In this document: piece after piece, positions 1-8,596 of the stretch
How the letters are laid out: each line of letters opens with the position of its first letter
Numbering within the stretch: position 1 is the first letter of the stretch
Notes under the pieces: model-generated
What the model saw: the letters and a program-made list of their open reading frames with translations, nothing else
The model's database searches: none
What the model was told of the DNA's origin: nothing
From: Pseudoxanthomonas indica
Lineage (GTDB): Bacteria; Pseudomonadota; Gammaproteobacteria; Xanthomonadales; Xanthomonadaceae
Reading direction: 5' to 3'
DNA length: 64,000 nt
Assembly: GCF_900167565.1 (NCBI RefSeq)
Contig: NZ_FUZV01000002.1
Location: 868,001 to 932,000 of the forward strand
Made by a program: the position numbers and the translations under genes

Positions 1-80
1 TGCGCGATGATGATCTGCAGGCGATTCTTCGCGGTTTCGGCGGTGTTCTTCTTGGCTTTGAGGAAATCGAACAGACCCAT
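1..80 (-). CDS. minE: Cell division topological specificity factor MinE (5' part only)
   Basis: Only the first 26 codons lie in the window; the gene runs off the left edge. They begin MGLFDFLKAKKNTAETAKNR and continue LQIIIA, the typical MinE amino terminus: a membrane-targeting helix followed by the MinD-binding segment. MinE displaces MinD from the membrane and drives the pole-to-pole oscillation that keeps FtsZ at midcell. The ATG lies three bases downstream of the minD stop codon, so it is the last gene of a minC-minD-minE operon. Identification is firm although the topological-specificity domain is not visible. Confidence 0.93.
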   Translation of the reverse strand, partial: MGLFDFLKAKKNTAETAKNRLQIIIA

Positions 81-83
81 GCC

Positions 84-893
84 TCAACCTCCAAACAGCT
101 TGCTGAAGAAACCCTTCTTCTCCAGCGAGGTGAAACGCATCGGGCGATCCTCGCCCAGCAGGCGCGCGACGGTATCGTCGTAGGCCTGGCCGGCGGGCGA
201 TTCCAGATCCAGGATCACCGGTTCGCCCTTGTTGGAGGCATTGAGCACGTCGCCCGATTCGGGCACCACGCCGATGGCCTTCAGGCCCAGCACGTCTTCC
301 ACGTCCTTGATGCTCAGCATCTCGCCGCCTTCCACACGCGCCGGGTTGTAGCGCGTCAGCAGCAGGTTGGTCTTGAGCGGCTGGCCGTTTTCGGCGCGGC
401 GGGTCTTGGAATCCAGCAGGCCGACGATGCGATCGGAGTCGCGCACCGAGGACACTTCCGGATTCACCACCACCACCGCCTGGTCGGCGAAGTACATCGC
501 CAGGAACGCGCCCTTCTCGATGCCGGCGGGGGAGTCGCAGACGATGAAGTCGAAGCCGTCGTCAGCCAGATCCTTCAGCACTTTTTCCACGCCTTCCTTG
601 GTCAGCGCATCCTTGTCACGCGTCTGCGAGGCAGCCAGCACGTACAGCGTCTCGAAACGCTTGTCCTTGATCAGCGCCTGCTTGAGCGTGGCTTCGCCCT
701 GGGTGACGTTGACGAAGTCGTACACGACCCGGCGTTCGCAGCCCATGATCAAGTCCAGGTTGCGCAGGCCGACGTCAAAGTCGATGACGGCCACTTTCTT
801 GCCACGACGCGCAAGGCCGCAAGCGAGGCTGGCGCTGGTGGTGGTCTTGCCCACGCCGCCCTTGCCGGACGTGACTACGATGATTTCTGCCAA
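84..893 (-). CDS. minD: Septum site-determining ATPase MinD
   Basis: ParA/MinD-family ATPase of 269 residues that binds the inner membrane as an ATP dimer, recruits MinC and is released by MinE. Visible are the deviant Walker A motif GKGGVGKTT (about residues 10-18), the IVCDSPAG Walker B region, and a carboxy-terminal amphipathic membrane helix ending KKGFFSKLFGG. I chose a TTG start at 893: it gives the canonical MAEIIVVTSGKGG amino terminus, the usual length, and an AGGAG ribosome site 8 bases upstream. An ATG at 953 would add 20 unrelated residues and overlap minC. It sits between minC (43-base gap) and minE. Confidence 0.96.
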   Translation of the reverse strand: MAEIIVVTSGKGGVGKTTTSASLACGLARRGKKVAVIDFDVGLRNLDLIMGCERRVVYDFVNVTQGEATLKQALIKDKRFETLYVLAASQTRDKDALTKEGVEKVLKDLADDGFDFIVCDSPAGIEKGAFLAMYFADQAVVVVNPEVSSVRDSDRIVGLLDSKTRRAENGQPLKTNLLLTRYNPARVEGGEMLSIKDVEDVLGLKAIGVVPESGDVLNASNKGEPVILDLESPAGQAYDDTVARLLGEDRPMRFTSLEKKGFFSKLFGG

Positions 894-936
894 CGGTGTT
901 CTCCTGGATTTCTTCTCGGTTGGTCGGTGCGCCGGC

Positions 937-1773
937 TCAGTCGAGCGCGGCAATTTTCAGTTCTTCCTGGTCCAGCCAGATCTGCACGGCCTTGCCGCGC
1001 AGTTCCTTGGGTACTTCTTCAATCACCTTGTAGTGGCCGGCGATGGCCACCAGCTCGGCGTGGAATTCGCGGCAGAAAATCCGCGCATCCGTATTGCCCT
1101 GTGCGCCGGCCAGGGCGCGTCCGCGCAGCGGACCATACACATGGATCGAGCCGTCGGCGATGACTTCGGCGCCGGCGCCGACGGTGCTGAGCACGGTCAG
1201 ATCGCGGTTGTCGGCGTAAAGCTGCTGGCCGGATCGGACCGGGGTCTTCTGGACCAGGCCGGGCTTGGAAGCCGGGGCGGCTTTGATCTGTGCAGCTTGC
1301 GCAGGAGCGGCTTTAGCCGCGACCGCTTGCCGTGCTGGCGCGTCGGCTGTGGCGGTTGATGTCGGGGCTGAAGCCCCTCCTACGGCCCCTCCTGCAGCGC
1401 CGGAGCCGGCAGATGCGCCGACCGGTTCGTACTGGGCGCGGAACTTGGCCAGCAGGGGCAGGCCGAGCTGCTCGGCCAACTGTTCGATCTCGCGGGTGCC
1501 GTAGGCCAGCGCCACCGGCAGCACGCCGGCCTGGCGCAGGCCGTCGATCAGGGCTTGTGCCGTGTCGGGGTCGGGTGTGCGGCTGAGGCCACCAAAGTCG
1601 ACGATGACCGCGGCGCGACCAAACAGCTTGGGCGCACGCTCGACGCGTTCGCGCATCTCGCGGACCAGCTGGGTCACGTCGAGCGTACGCACGCGCAGGT
1701 TGGCGATGCCCACCTGGCCAATCTTCAGTTCGCCGGCTTGTTCGTAGTCGAGGGAAGCGGAAGGGCTGCTCAT
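937..1773 (-). CDS. minC: Septum site-determining protein MinC
   Basis: Inhibitor of FtsZ polymerisation that works with MinD. The amino-terminal domain (about residues 1-105) holds KIGQVGIANLRVRTLDV and AAVIVDFGGL. The carboxy-terminal beta-helix domain holds the conserved RSGQQLYADNRDLTVLS and GSIHVYGPLRGRALAGAQG motifs and contacts MinD. The Ala/Pro-rich linker between them (VGGASAPTSTA through AAKAAPA) is encoded by two palindromic repeats, listed separately. The start at 1773 gives the MSS...DYEQAGELKIG beginning seen in relatives. An ATG at 1785 would give an ATGA overlap with the GNAT gene and cannot be excluded; neither has a strong ribosome site. Confidence 0.93.
   Translation of the reverse strand: MSSPSASLDYEQAGELKIGQVGIANLRVRTLDVTQLVREMRERVERAPKLFGRAAVIVDFGGLSRTPDPDTAQALIDGLRQAGVLPVALAYGTREIEQLAEQLGLPLLAKFRAQYEPVGASAGSGAAGGAVGGASAPTSTATADAPARQAVAAKAAPAQAAQIKAAPASKPGLVQKTPVRSGQQLYADNRDLTVLSTVGAGAEVIADGSIHVYGPLRGRALAGAQGNTDARIFCREFHAELVAIAGHYKVIEEVPKELRGKAVQIWLDQEELKIAALD
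1301..1383. repeat. Palindromic REP-like repeat pair inside the minC linker
   Basis: Two short palindromes lie head to head: AGGAGCGGCTTTAGCCGC (about 1303-1320) and GGGGCTGAAGCCCC (1364-1377) with a CTCCTAC flank. The second copy, 1362-1383, is identical over 22 bases to the intergenic copy at 41558-41579. Here the pair is translated as part of MinC, with the frame kept open across both copies. This type of element is usually intergenic. Confidence 0.8.
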
Positions 1774-1781
1774 GCGTCCAG

Positions 1782-2378
1782 TCATGTTCCGGTCGGCCGT
1801 TCGGTGCGTGCATCGGCCAGCTGGCGCGTGCGCGCCCAGGGCAGATCGGGAAGGTCGTCGCCGTAGGTCTCGCGCACCCAGGGGTAGCTGCACAGTTCCT
1901 TCATCAGCATGCTGGCGCGCACGCCCACTTCCGGCATCAGGTTCTGGCCCACCTCGCGGAAGCCGAAGCTGCCATGGAACAGCAGGGCCGGGTCGGCGCC
2001 GTGGTCCAGGAACACTTCGCAGGCCAGCTGCGGATGGCGCAGTTCGGCGAAGCTCTGTACGTCGGCGTAGAACGCGCGGCCGACGCCACCGCCACGACGG
2101 CGGCTGGCCACCACGATGCGGTCGATATAGAAAAACTGCGGGTAGCGCTCACGGAACCAGGCGAAGTTGCTGCTGTCGTGATCGGAAGCGGAGCCGAAGC
2201 CGACCAGGAAGCCGGCGAGGTTGCCATCGCGTTCGGCAACGCGGAAATACTCGGCCCGCTCGTAGAAGCGGTGCAGTTTGGCCGAATCCAGCGGCAGGAT
2301 CGCCAGTCCGGCGTTGTTGTTCAGGGCTAGAACGGAATCCAGCTCGTGCTCACGCACGTCGCGGATGACAATCGACAT
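1782..2378 (-). CDS. GNAT family N-acetyltransferase
   Basis: A 198-residue protein with the Gcn5-related acetyltransferase fold: an AGFLVGF beta-strand (about residues 55-61), then IDRIVVASRRRGGGVGRAFY, which carries the acetyl-CoA pyrophosphate-binding R/Q-x-x-G-x-G/A loop, and a late GSFGFREVGQ strand. The substrate cannot be told. It is the first gene of the min transcription unit; its TGA overlaps an in-frame minC ATG (1785) as ATGA, suggesting translational coupling. The family call is solid and the role unknown. Confidence 0.85.
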   Translation of the reverse strand: MSIVIRDVREHELDSVLALNNNAGLAILPLDSAKLHRFYERAEYFRVAERDGNLAGFLVGFGSASDHDSSNFAWFRERYPQFFYIDRIVVASRRRGGGVGRAFYADVQSFAELRHPQLACEVFLDHGADPALLFHGSFGFREVGQNLMPEVGVRASMLMKELCSYPWVRETYGDDLPDLPWARTRQLADARTERPTGT

Positions 2379-2560
2379 TACTCGGCTCCGGGGCGGGAGG
2401 TCTTGCGGGCTTGCAGAGAAGGCCAGCCGCAGAAATCGGCCTGCGCGGGATTATCGCATGGCCGAGCGAGTGTGAGGTTTTTTCCGGCTGGCGCCCGGAA
2501 ATCCCGGGGCCATGACTTTCGGTGGGCGGCGCGGCGGCGGATTCCGCCTAAGATGCGGTC

Positions 2561-3802
2561 ATGTTGGGACGACTGAGCCACACCCGATTGCTTCGCGCGA
2601 CCGGCCTGTACACCTGGGCCCTGGTCGGGATTCCGATCGTCCTGAATGTCTGGTTCCTGCCACCGCCCACCGGCGCGGACGGGCAGCAGGTCAACATTCC
2701 GCTGACCGCGCTGGCCTACTTCACCTTCGGCATCTGCTACTGGATCGCCACCCGCTCGCTGGGCGCGCGCAGTGCGCAGAACAGCGCCTGGAACATCCCA
2801 CTGGCGCTGGTATTGACCCTGACCGCGGTGGCGGTGGGTTTCTACAGCCGCACCGGCCTGAGCGCGCTGCTCATGGTGATCCTGGCCGGCGTACTGCCGT
2901 GGCTGTTGAGCCTGCGCCTGGCCATCGCCTGGTTGTTGCTGGGGCATGCGCCGCTGGTGTGGTCGTTCATGGCGCTGGAAGACTTCAACTTCTGGGAAGC
3001 CCTGTTCCAGTCGGCCTTTTACGTGGGCTTCGCCGCGTTCGTGCTGATCACCGCGTATGTGGCCCGGCAACAGGCCGAGGCGCGGGAAGAACAGCGACGG
3101 CTCAACGCCGAACTGCGCGCCACCCGGGTGCTGCTGGCCGAAAGCGCACGGGTCAACGAGCGCACGCGCATCTCGCGCGAACTGCATGATCTGCTCGGCC
3201 ATCACCTGACCGCGTTGAGCCTGAACCTGGAAGTGGCCGGTCACATCACCGAAGGTCGCGCGCAGGAACATGTGCGGCAGGCGCATACCCTGGCGCGCCT
3301 GCTGCTGACCGATGTGCGCGAGGCCGTCAGCCAGCTGCGTGACAGCGGCGCCATCGACCTGGGCGCGGCCCTGCTGCCGCTGGCCGAAAAGGTGCCGGCG
3401 CTGGCCATCCACATGGACATCGAGGAGCCGCTGATGCTCGATGACCCCCAGCGCGCCCATGTCCTGCTGCGCTGCACCCAGGAAATCATCACCAATGCGG
3501 TGCGCCACGCCGGCGCGCGCAACCTGTGGGTCCATTGCCGCCGCCAGGGCACACACATCCTGATCGACGCACGCGACGATGGCGCCGGCGCCGACCACCC
3601 TGTCGCCGGCAATGGCCTGCGCGGCATGCGTGAACGGCTGGCCCAGTACGGCGGCGAGTTGACCCTGGAAACCCGGCCCGGGAAGGGTTTCAGCCTGGCC
3701 ATACGTCTGCCTTTAGTTGAAAACGCCGGCGGCATCCTGCCGCTGCATGCCGAATCCTTCCCCGAATCGCTGTCCGAGACAGTCCCTGGAGGTAGTCCGT
3801 GA
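2561..3802 (+). CDS. Sensor histidine kinase, DesK/NarX-type HisKA_3
   Basis: A 413-residue membrane kinase. About six hydrophobic segments fill residues 15-168. A coiled-coil linker follows (170-205), then the HisKA_3 box RISRELHDLLGHH with phospho-accepting His209. The HATPase domain has an N box (EIITNAVRHAGARN) and a G box (GNGLRGMRERL). This layout resembles DesK-type sensors whose membrane segments sense the bilayer or a small ligand; there is no periplasmic sensor domain. It overlaps the next gene by four bases (GTGA), so kinase and regulator are a coupled pair. The signal is unknown. Confidence 0.92.
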   Translation: MLGRLSHTRLLRATGLYTWALVGIPIVLNVWFLPPPTGADGQQVNIPLTALAYFTFGICYWIATRSLGARSAQNSAWNIPLALVLTLTAVAVGFYSRTGLSALLMVILAGVLPWLLSLRLAIAWLLLGHAPLVWSFMALEDFNFWEALFQSAFYVGFAAFVLITAYVARQQAEAREEQRRLNAELRATRVLLAESARVNERTRISRELHDLLGHHLTALSLNLEVAGHITEGRAQEHVRQAHTLARLLLTDVREAVSQLRDSGAIDLGAALLPLAEKVPALAIHMDIEEPLMLDDPQRAHVLLRCTQEIITNAVRHAGARNLWVHCRRQGTHILIDARDDGAGADHPVAGNGLRGMRERLAQYGGELTLETRPGKGFSLAIRLPLVENAGGILPLHAESFPESLSETVPGGSP

Positions 3803-4440
3803 TCCGTGTTTGCCTGGTCGATGACCAAACCCTGGTTCGCCAGGGCATCCGTTCCCTGCTGGCGCTGGACGATGGCATCGAGGTCGTGGCCGAAGCCGGC
3901 GATGGCAAGCAGGCGGTGGAACTGATCCCGCAGATCAAGCCCGACGTGGTGCTGATGGACATGCGCATGCCGGTGATGTCCGGGCTGGAGGCGCTGCAGG
4001 CGCTGGCCCGCACCGGCCAGCTGCCGCCGGCGATCATCCTGACCACCTTTGACGACGATCAGCTGGTGCTGGCCGGGCTCAAGGCCGGCGCCAAGGGCTA
4101 TCTGCTGAAGGACGTGTCGCTGGAACAGCTGGTGGGCGCCATCCGCACCGTGGCCGACGGCGGCTCGCTGGTGCAGCCGGCGGTGACCCAGCGCCTGCTG
4201 TCCGGCCTGGAGCACATGCGCAACGACTTCGTCAGCCTGGATCGGCCGGACCCGCTGACCGATCGCGAGACCGAGATCCTGCGCCTGATGGCCAGCGGTT
4301 TCTCCAACAAGGAAATCGCCAATTCCCTGGGCGTGGCCGAAGGGACAATCAAGAACCATGTCTCCAACATCCTGTCCAAGCTGGGCGTGCGCGATCGCAC
4401 CCGGGCCGTGCTCAAGGCTTTCGAGTTGCAGTTGGTCTGA
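3799..4440 (+). CDS. NarL/FixJ-family response regulator
   Basis: A 213-residue two-domain regulator. The receiver domain (1-120) has acidic Asp8/Asp9, phospho-acceptor Asp54 in LMDMRMP, and Lys in the KGYLLKD loop. The LuxR-type helix-turn-helix (about 150-210) reads LTDRETEILRLMASGFSNKE followed by IKNHVSNILSKLGV. Translation starts at GTG 3799, supported by a GGAGG site 6 bases upstream and by the four-base overlap with the kinase gene. It is expected to be phosphorylated by that kinase and to bind DNA as a dimer. Targets are not evident; no obvious regulated gene sits beside it. Confidence 0.93.
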   Translation: MIRVCLVDDQTLVRQGIRSLLALDDGIEVVAEAGDGKQAVELIPQIKPDVVLMDMRMPVMSGLEALQALARTGQLPPAIILTTFDDDQLVLAGLKAGAKGYLLKDVSLEQLVGAIRTVADGGSLVQPAVTQRLLSGLEHMRNDFVSLDRPDPLTDRETEILRLMASGFSNKEIANSLGVAEGTIKNHVSNILSKLGVRDRTRAVLKAFELQLV

Positions 4441-4460
4441 ACGTCGTGGCGGGGCAGGCC

Positions 4461-4484
4461 GCATGCCGCGCAGCAGCGGCATGC
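4461..4484 (+). terminator. Hairpin after the two-component pair
   Basis: A perfect 9-base stem GCATGCCGC with a GCAGCA loop lies 20 bases after the response-regulator stop. No T-run follows, so it may be a transcript-end stabiliser or a weak terminator rather than a classic intrinsic one. Confidence 0.4.
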
Positions 4485-4718
4485 CCGGCTCGGCCCGGTG
4501 AGCAGAAACCGGCCCTGCCAAGCACAGGCCGCCTGCCTCTCGCAAGCCTCCACGCCCCGATTTTCGCGGCGAGTGGCGTGAAAATAGCGTTCAATCGCCG
4601 CTTCGATGGCACGATGTCATCGACCGCGAAAACGGGCTGCCCTGAACGGTTCAAGCCTGATAGGATGCGCGGTGCACATTTTCAATGGCCGAGGCACCGG
4701 CCCCCGGAGACTCCCTGA

Positions 4719-5870
4719 ATGACCCGTTTGATCGAGTTCCTGATTGCGTTGGCGCTGGTCCTGGCGCTGTTTCTGGTAATCGGCCTGGTGTTGCCTTCCA
4801 AGCGTTCGCTGGAAGAAAGCGCCGAGACCAACCGCCGTATGACCATCGTGTTCGACACGCTGAACAACGTGCGCCGATTGAAGGACTGGAACCCGCTGAT
4901 TCCGCATGCGGCCAATGAGCTTTCCTATTCCGGCGGCGATGAAGGCCATGCCGGTGTCGGCGCCCGCGTCGACTACACCTCCACCGGCGCCTGGGGCAAG
5001 GGCAGCTGGGAAATCGTCGAAAACGAGCGTCCTGCTCCCAACGGCGGCACCGGCAAGATCGCGTATGCGATCACCGACAGCAAGCTGGGCACCGACAAGA
5101 AGACCGTCTTCAACCTCGAGCCGACCGGCAAGAACCACCGCAACGTCAAGGTCACCCAGTCGTATGAAGTGACCTATGGCTGGAACCTGGTCGGCCGTTA
5201 CGCCGGCATGTACGTCAGCCGCCACGTCGGCGACGCGGTCAAGGCGGGCCTGTCCAAGCTGACCAACATGCTGGCCACCGTGCCGAACTTCGACTACCGC
5301 ACCGAAGGCAGCAAGCTGACCGATCTGAAGATCGTCGACGTGCCGGCCGAGGATCTGCTGGTGGTCAACGCCGGCAACATCGACCGCACCAACGAAGCCA
5401 TCAAGGCCTCGATCAAGTCGAACCAGGAATGGATCAAGCGCGTGATGGAGGCCAATGGCCTGGAAGCCGCCGGTCCGCTGCGCATCGTCACCACCGACTT
5501 CGGCACCGAGAAGTACGCCTTCGACGTGGCCCAGCCGGTCCGCAAGGCAGGCAGTGCGCCGAAGAACGCCGAAGGCGAAGAGCCGCCGGTCGCCGTGCCC
5601 GCCGCTGCCGCCAGCGCCGGCACCCTGAAGGTCACCATTCCTTCGGGCGCCCCGGTTACCCACGTGGTCGGCAAGGAACACCGTTCGGCCACCGCCAAGT
5701 ACACCGGCTTCGTCGCCGAACTGGATGCGCAGCGCAGCGCCATGCGTGCCTGGGCCGTCACTAACGGCTACGAAGTGGTCGAGCGTCCGTACGAATCGTG
5801 GAAGAGCGGCGTTGACCCGTCCTTCGACAGCGGCACCGCCGAGTTCGATCTGTACTGGGCCATCAAGTAA
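4719..5870 (+). CDS. SRPBCC (polyketide cyclase-like) family membrane-anchored protein
   Basis: A 383-residue protein with one amino-terminal membrane helix (about 5-26, LIALALVLALFLVIGLVLP). A START/SRPBCC-type domain follows (about 35-190, with RLKDWNPLIP and GARVDYTSTGAWGKGSWEI). The second half (about 200-383) resembles a GyrI-like ligand-binding domain: LLVVNAGNIDRTNEAI near its beginning and EVVERPYESW...AEFDLYWAIK at its end. The ligand is unknown. It is a single gene closed by a strong terminator. Confidence 0.7.
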   Translation: MTRLIEFLIALALVLALFLVIGLVLPSKRSLEESAETNRRMTIVFDTLNNVRRLKDWNPLIPHAANELSYSGGDEGHAGVGARVDYTSTGAWGKGSWEIVENERPAPNGGTGKIAYAITDSKLGTDKKTVFNLEPTGKNHRNVKVTQSYEVTYGWNLVGRYAGMYVSRHVGDAVKAGLSKLTNMLATVPNFDYRTEGSKLTDLKIVDVPAEDLLVVNAGNIDRTNEAIKASIKSNQEWIKRVMEANGLEAAGPLRIVTTDFGTEKYAFDVAQPVRKAGSAPKNAEGEEPPVAVPAAAASAGTLKVTIPSGAPVTHVVGKEHRSATAKYTGFVAELDAQRSAMRAWAVTNGYEVVERPYESWKSGVDPSFDSGTAEFDLYWAIK

Positions 5871-5901
5871 ACCGGCGGCGGTTCTCCGCATGCTGACAAA
5901 G

Positions 5902-5937
5902 ACAGCGCGTCGCTTCCTGCGGCGCGCTGTTTTTTTA
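5902..5937 (+). terminator. Intrinsic terminator of the SRPBCC gene
   Basis: The stem ACAGCGCG pairs with CGCGCTGT, extended inside by a further CGC/GCG, and is followed directly by a run of seven Ts. It ends the plus-strand SRPBCC transcript 30 bases after the stop. Confidence 0.9.
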
Positions 5938-5994
5938 TGCCCGCTGTTTTCGTGCCGCACACCCTGACCGCGCCCCGCCGGAGAACCCGCGCCG

Positions 5995-6363
5995 ATGCAC
6001 TACGACCGCCGTCAACGCAAACCTTCTTTCCTGGCCCTGTGCGGCGGCTTGCTGGCCGGCATCGCCGTGGGCCTGTCGGCCTATGCCGCGCACGGCCTGG
6101 CGGACCCGCTGATGCAGTCACGGCTGCAGAACGCCGCCCTGTTCGCGTTCGGCCACGGACTGGCGCTGGCGGCGCTGGCGCCCAGCACCACGCGGCGACT
6201 GGGCAGCCTTGGCCTGTACATGCTGTTGCTGGGCACGCTGCTGTTTGCCGGCAGCCTGACGGCGGCCGTGTTCCTCGGCACACCCACCACGTTTGCCCCT
6301 TACGGCGGCACGGCCTTGATGTTGGGTTGGCTGGCCTGGGCCATTGACGCCGTGCGACGGTAA
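5995..6363 (+). CDS. DUF423 family small membrane protein
   Basis: A 122-residue protein with four predicted membrane helices (about 13-32, 47-66, 72-92 and 98-118) and the family signature FGAH-like AAHGL...QNAALFAFGHGLAL near the middle. DUF423 (YgdD/YwdK-type) proteins are inner-membrane proteins of unknown function. The next gene begins 8 bases after its stop, so the two are probably co-transcribed with no obvious functional link. Confidence 0.82.
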   Translation: MHYDRRQRKPSFLALCGGLLAGIAVGLSAYAAHGLADPLMQSRLQNAALFAFGHGLALAALAPSTTRRLGSLGLYMLLLGTLLFAGSLTAAVFLGTPTTFAPYGGTALMLGWLAWAIDAVRR

Positions 6364-6371
6364 GTGCCGAC

Positions 6372-7046
6372 ATGCCCCGATATACGCGCGGATTCGATAC
6401 CGAAGCGGCCTACGATCATCTGAGCCGGCGTGATCGCAAGCTCGGCACGTGGATGAAGCGGATTGGCTACCTGGAACCGCAGCCGACCTGGAAGAAGGCT
6501 TTCGATCCGGTCGATGCGCTGGCCCGGGCCATCCTGTACCAGCAGCTCAGTGGCAAGGCCGCGGCCACGATCGTCGGCCGCGTGGAAGCCGCCATCGGCA
6601 GCACCCGCCTGCACTACGACACCCTGGGCCGGATTGACGATGTCGCCCTGCGCGCCTGCGGCGTGTCGGGCAACAAGAGCCTGGCCCTGCGCGATCTGGC
6701 CGCGCGCGAACAGCGCGGCGAGATTCCCAACCTGCGGCAGATGTCGACGATGAGCGAAGACGCCATCGTCGAGGCGCTGGTGCCGATCCGCGGCATCGGC
6801 CGCTGGACGGTGGAAATGATGTTGATGTTCCGCTTGGGCCGGCCGGATGTGTTTCCCATCGATGATCTGGGCGTGCGCAAGGGCGCGCAGTTCGTCGACA
6901 AGCTCGAGGTCGCGCCCACGCCCAAAGAACTGCTGGCGCGCGGCGAGCGCTGGGGTCCGTATCGCACCTACGCGGCGCAGTACCTGTGGCGGATTGCCGA
7001 CTTTGGCAGCGACGCGAAGGAAGCTACCAAGCGTTCGCAGGATTGA
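6372..7046 (+). CDS. DNA-3-methyladenine glycosylase II, AlkA-like
   Basis: A 224-residue HhH-GPD base-excision repair glycosylase. The helix-hairpin-helix IRGIGRWTVEMMLMF spans about 139-153, and the catalytic Asp (Asp165) sits in VFPIDDLGVRKG. The amino-terminal half carries the usual AILYQQLSGKAA helix. It would remove alkylated purines such as 3-methyladenine. It is shorter than E. coli AlkA (282 residues) and lacks AlkA's extra amino-terminal domain, as is common in small bacterial and yeast Mag-type enzymes. Confidence 0.88.
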   Translation: MPRYTRGFDTEAAYDHLSRRDRKLGTWMKRIGYLEPQPTWKKAFDPVDALARAILYQQLSGKAAATIVGRVEAAIGSTRLHYDTLGRIDDVALRACGVSGNKSLALRDLAAREQRGEIPNLRQMSTMSEDAIVEALVPIRGIGRWTVEMMLMFRLGRPDVFPIDDLGVRKGAQFVDKLEVAPTPKELLARGERWGPYRTYAAQYLWRIADFGSDAKEATKRSQD

Positions 7047-7138
7047 TCGGCGCGCCGCTCGCCGGATTCAGGCCGGGCTCGCAGGTTCTTCCGTCACTGC
7101 CGTGATGCGCGCAAGCGTGGGGGCCGCCACGGTGCCCG

Positions 7139-8596
7139 TCAAGTCGGCAGGTACGTGTCCCACAACTGGTTGCGGAAACGCCGCTGCGGATCCAGTTGCC
7201 GCTTGAGCGTGGCAAAGGCCTGCGCTTCCGGATAGGCGCGCAGGAATTGCTCGCGCGTGGCATGCAAGCGGTAAGGCAGGTAGTAGCGGCCGCCATGCAG
7301 CAGCGCCGCGTCGATCAAGTGCCGGGTCCATATGCCGGCCCTGTCATCGGCTGCCTGTCCGGCGTCCTGCTTGTGGTACAGCACGAAGGAAAACACCTCT
7401 TCTCGCGCCCACGCCAGCAGGCTGTCGCGGTCGGCCGGAGAATGCCGGATGGAAATGTTCAAGGCCTGCACACGATGCTGTTGCAGGATGGCGGTCATCG
7501 AGCGCGCGAACGAGCCGAAGCCGGCCACCGGGATGAAGTACTCCTGCAGCAGATAGGTCGAGAACTGGCGGGTGCGCGGTTCCAGCGCGGCCGCATCCAG
7601 GCTCGCCTCGCGGTTGCGCAGCTGCACCATCGGCTCGTGCAGCAGCCGTTCGGTCTGGAAACGATCACGCAGCAGGCCACCGGCGGGCAGCTCGGACACC
7701 GCCCAGATCAGGTTCCGCTCACGGTGGTAGTCCAGGCCGCGCGCGATCAGCCGCTGCGGATGCGTCAGCGCGGCTTGGCTGCGTCGCCAACTGATCGCCA
7801 GCGGAGCGTCGAAGTGGGGCGGCACCAGATCGGCGTTGTGCATCAGCACGTCCGCGCGACCGGCCACCTGGCTGCGGAAGTAATCGGGATAGTCGGCCAG
7901 CGGCAGGCGTTCGACATGGCGCTGCATGCGCTGGTTCTCGGCCAGATCCAGTTCCACCTCGGTGACGACACCCAGGCCTCCGTAGCCGCCAATGACTGCC
8001 GCAAACAGTTCCGGAGATTGTTGGCGATCCAGTTCATGCACGCTGCCGTCGGCGCTCACCAACTGCAGCGCACGCAACGAATGCGCGAGCGGACCGGCGC
8101 CGACGTAGCGGCCATGGCAGTTCACCGCCACCGACCCGCCAATCGAAAAATTGCTGTAGCTCTGCATGATCCGCGGCGACAGATCATGCGGGTCCAGATG
8201 ATCCAGCAGGTCGCGCCAGCACATGCCGGCCTGTACCCGCACGCGTTGGCGCGCCGGATCCAGCCAGATCAAGCGGCGCATGCCACGCATGTCCAGATGC
8301 AGCGAGTCGCGTGCGGCGATCTGTCCGCCCATGCTGTAGCGCGCACCGCCGATGCTGATCGCGCTGTCGGCAGAGCGCACTGCCGCCTGCACGCTGGCGG
8401 TGTCGGAAGGGCGGACTATCCGGGCGACCGGCATCGGCGCGATCCGCGCCACGTCTTCCACGAACGCCGGCGCCGTGGCGTCGTTGGAGTCAGCGCAGCC
8501 GCTCAGCAGGCCAAGGCCGGCCAGACCGAGCGTGCGCAAGGCCTCGCGGCGCGCGCTGGAAGCGGGTATGCCTGCGTGATCGGACTCAGCCGTCAT
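7139..8596 (-). CDS. FAD-binding oxidase, aldonolactone oxidase-like lipoprotein
   Basis: A 485-residue protein. The amino terminus has an Arg pair followed by a hydrophobic stretch and lipobox LLSGC (Cys at about 34), so it may be exported, possibly by Tat, and lipidated. The FAD_binding_4 domain (about 55-225) holds ISIGGARYSMGGQ and NFSIGGSVAVNCHGR. The carboxy-terminal part resembles D-arabinono-1,4-lactone or gulonolactone oxidases and ends with LKRQLDPQRRFRNQLWDTYL. The substrate is unknown. The start overlaps the stop of the upstream M15 peptidase gene by 11 bases, so it is the last gene of the SPFH operon. Confidence 0.82.
   Translation of the reverse strand: MTAESDHAGIPASSARREALRTLGLAGLGLLSGCADSNDATAPAFVEDVARIAPMPVARIVRPSDTASVQAAVRSADSAISIGGARYSMGGQIAARDSLHLDMRGMRRLIWLDPARQRVRVQAGMCWRDLLDHLDPHDLSPRIMQSYSNFSIGGSVAVNCHGRYVGAGPLAHSLRALQLVSADGSVHELDRQQSPELFAAVIGGYGGLGVVTEVELDLAENQRMQRHVERLPLADYPDYFRSQVAGRADVLMHNADLVPPHFDAPLAISWRRSQAALTHPQRLIARGLDYHRERNLIWAVSELPAGGLLRDRFQTERLLHEPMVQLRNREASLDAAALEPRTRQFSTYLLQEYFIPVAGFGSFARSMTAILQQHRVQALNISIRHSPADRDSLLAWAREEVFSFVLYHKQDAGQAADDRAGIWTRHLIDAALLHGGRYYLPYRLHATREQFLRAYPEAQAFATLKRQLDPQRRFRNQLWDTYLPT

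Noticed and set aside
893..953. ATG at 953 as the minD start
   Set aside because: It adds 20 residues unlike any MinD, overlaps minC, and has no ribosome site as good as AGGAG before the TTG at 893.
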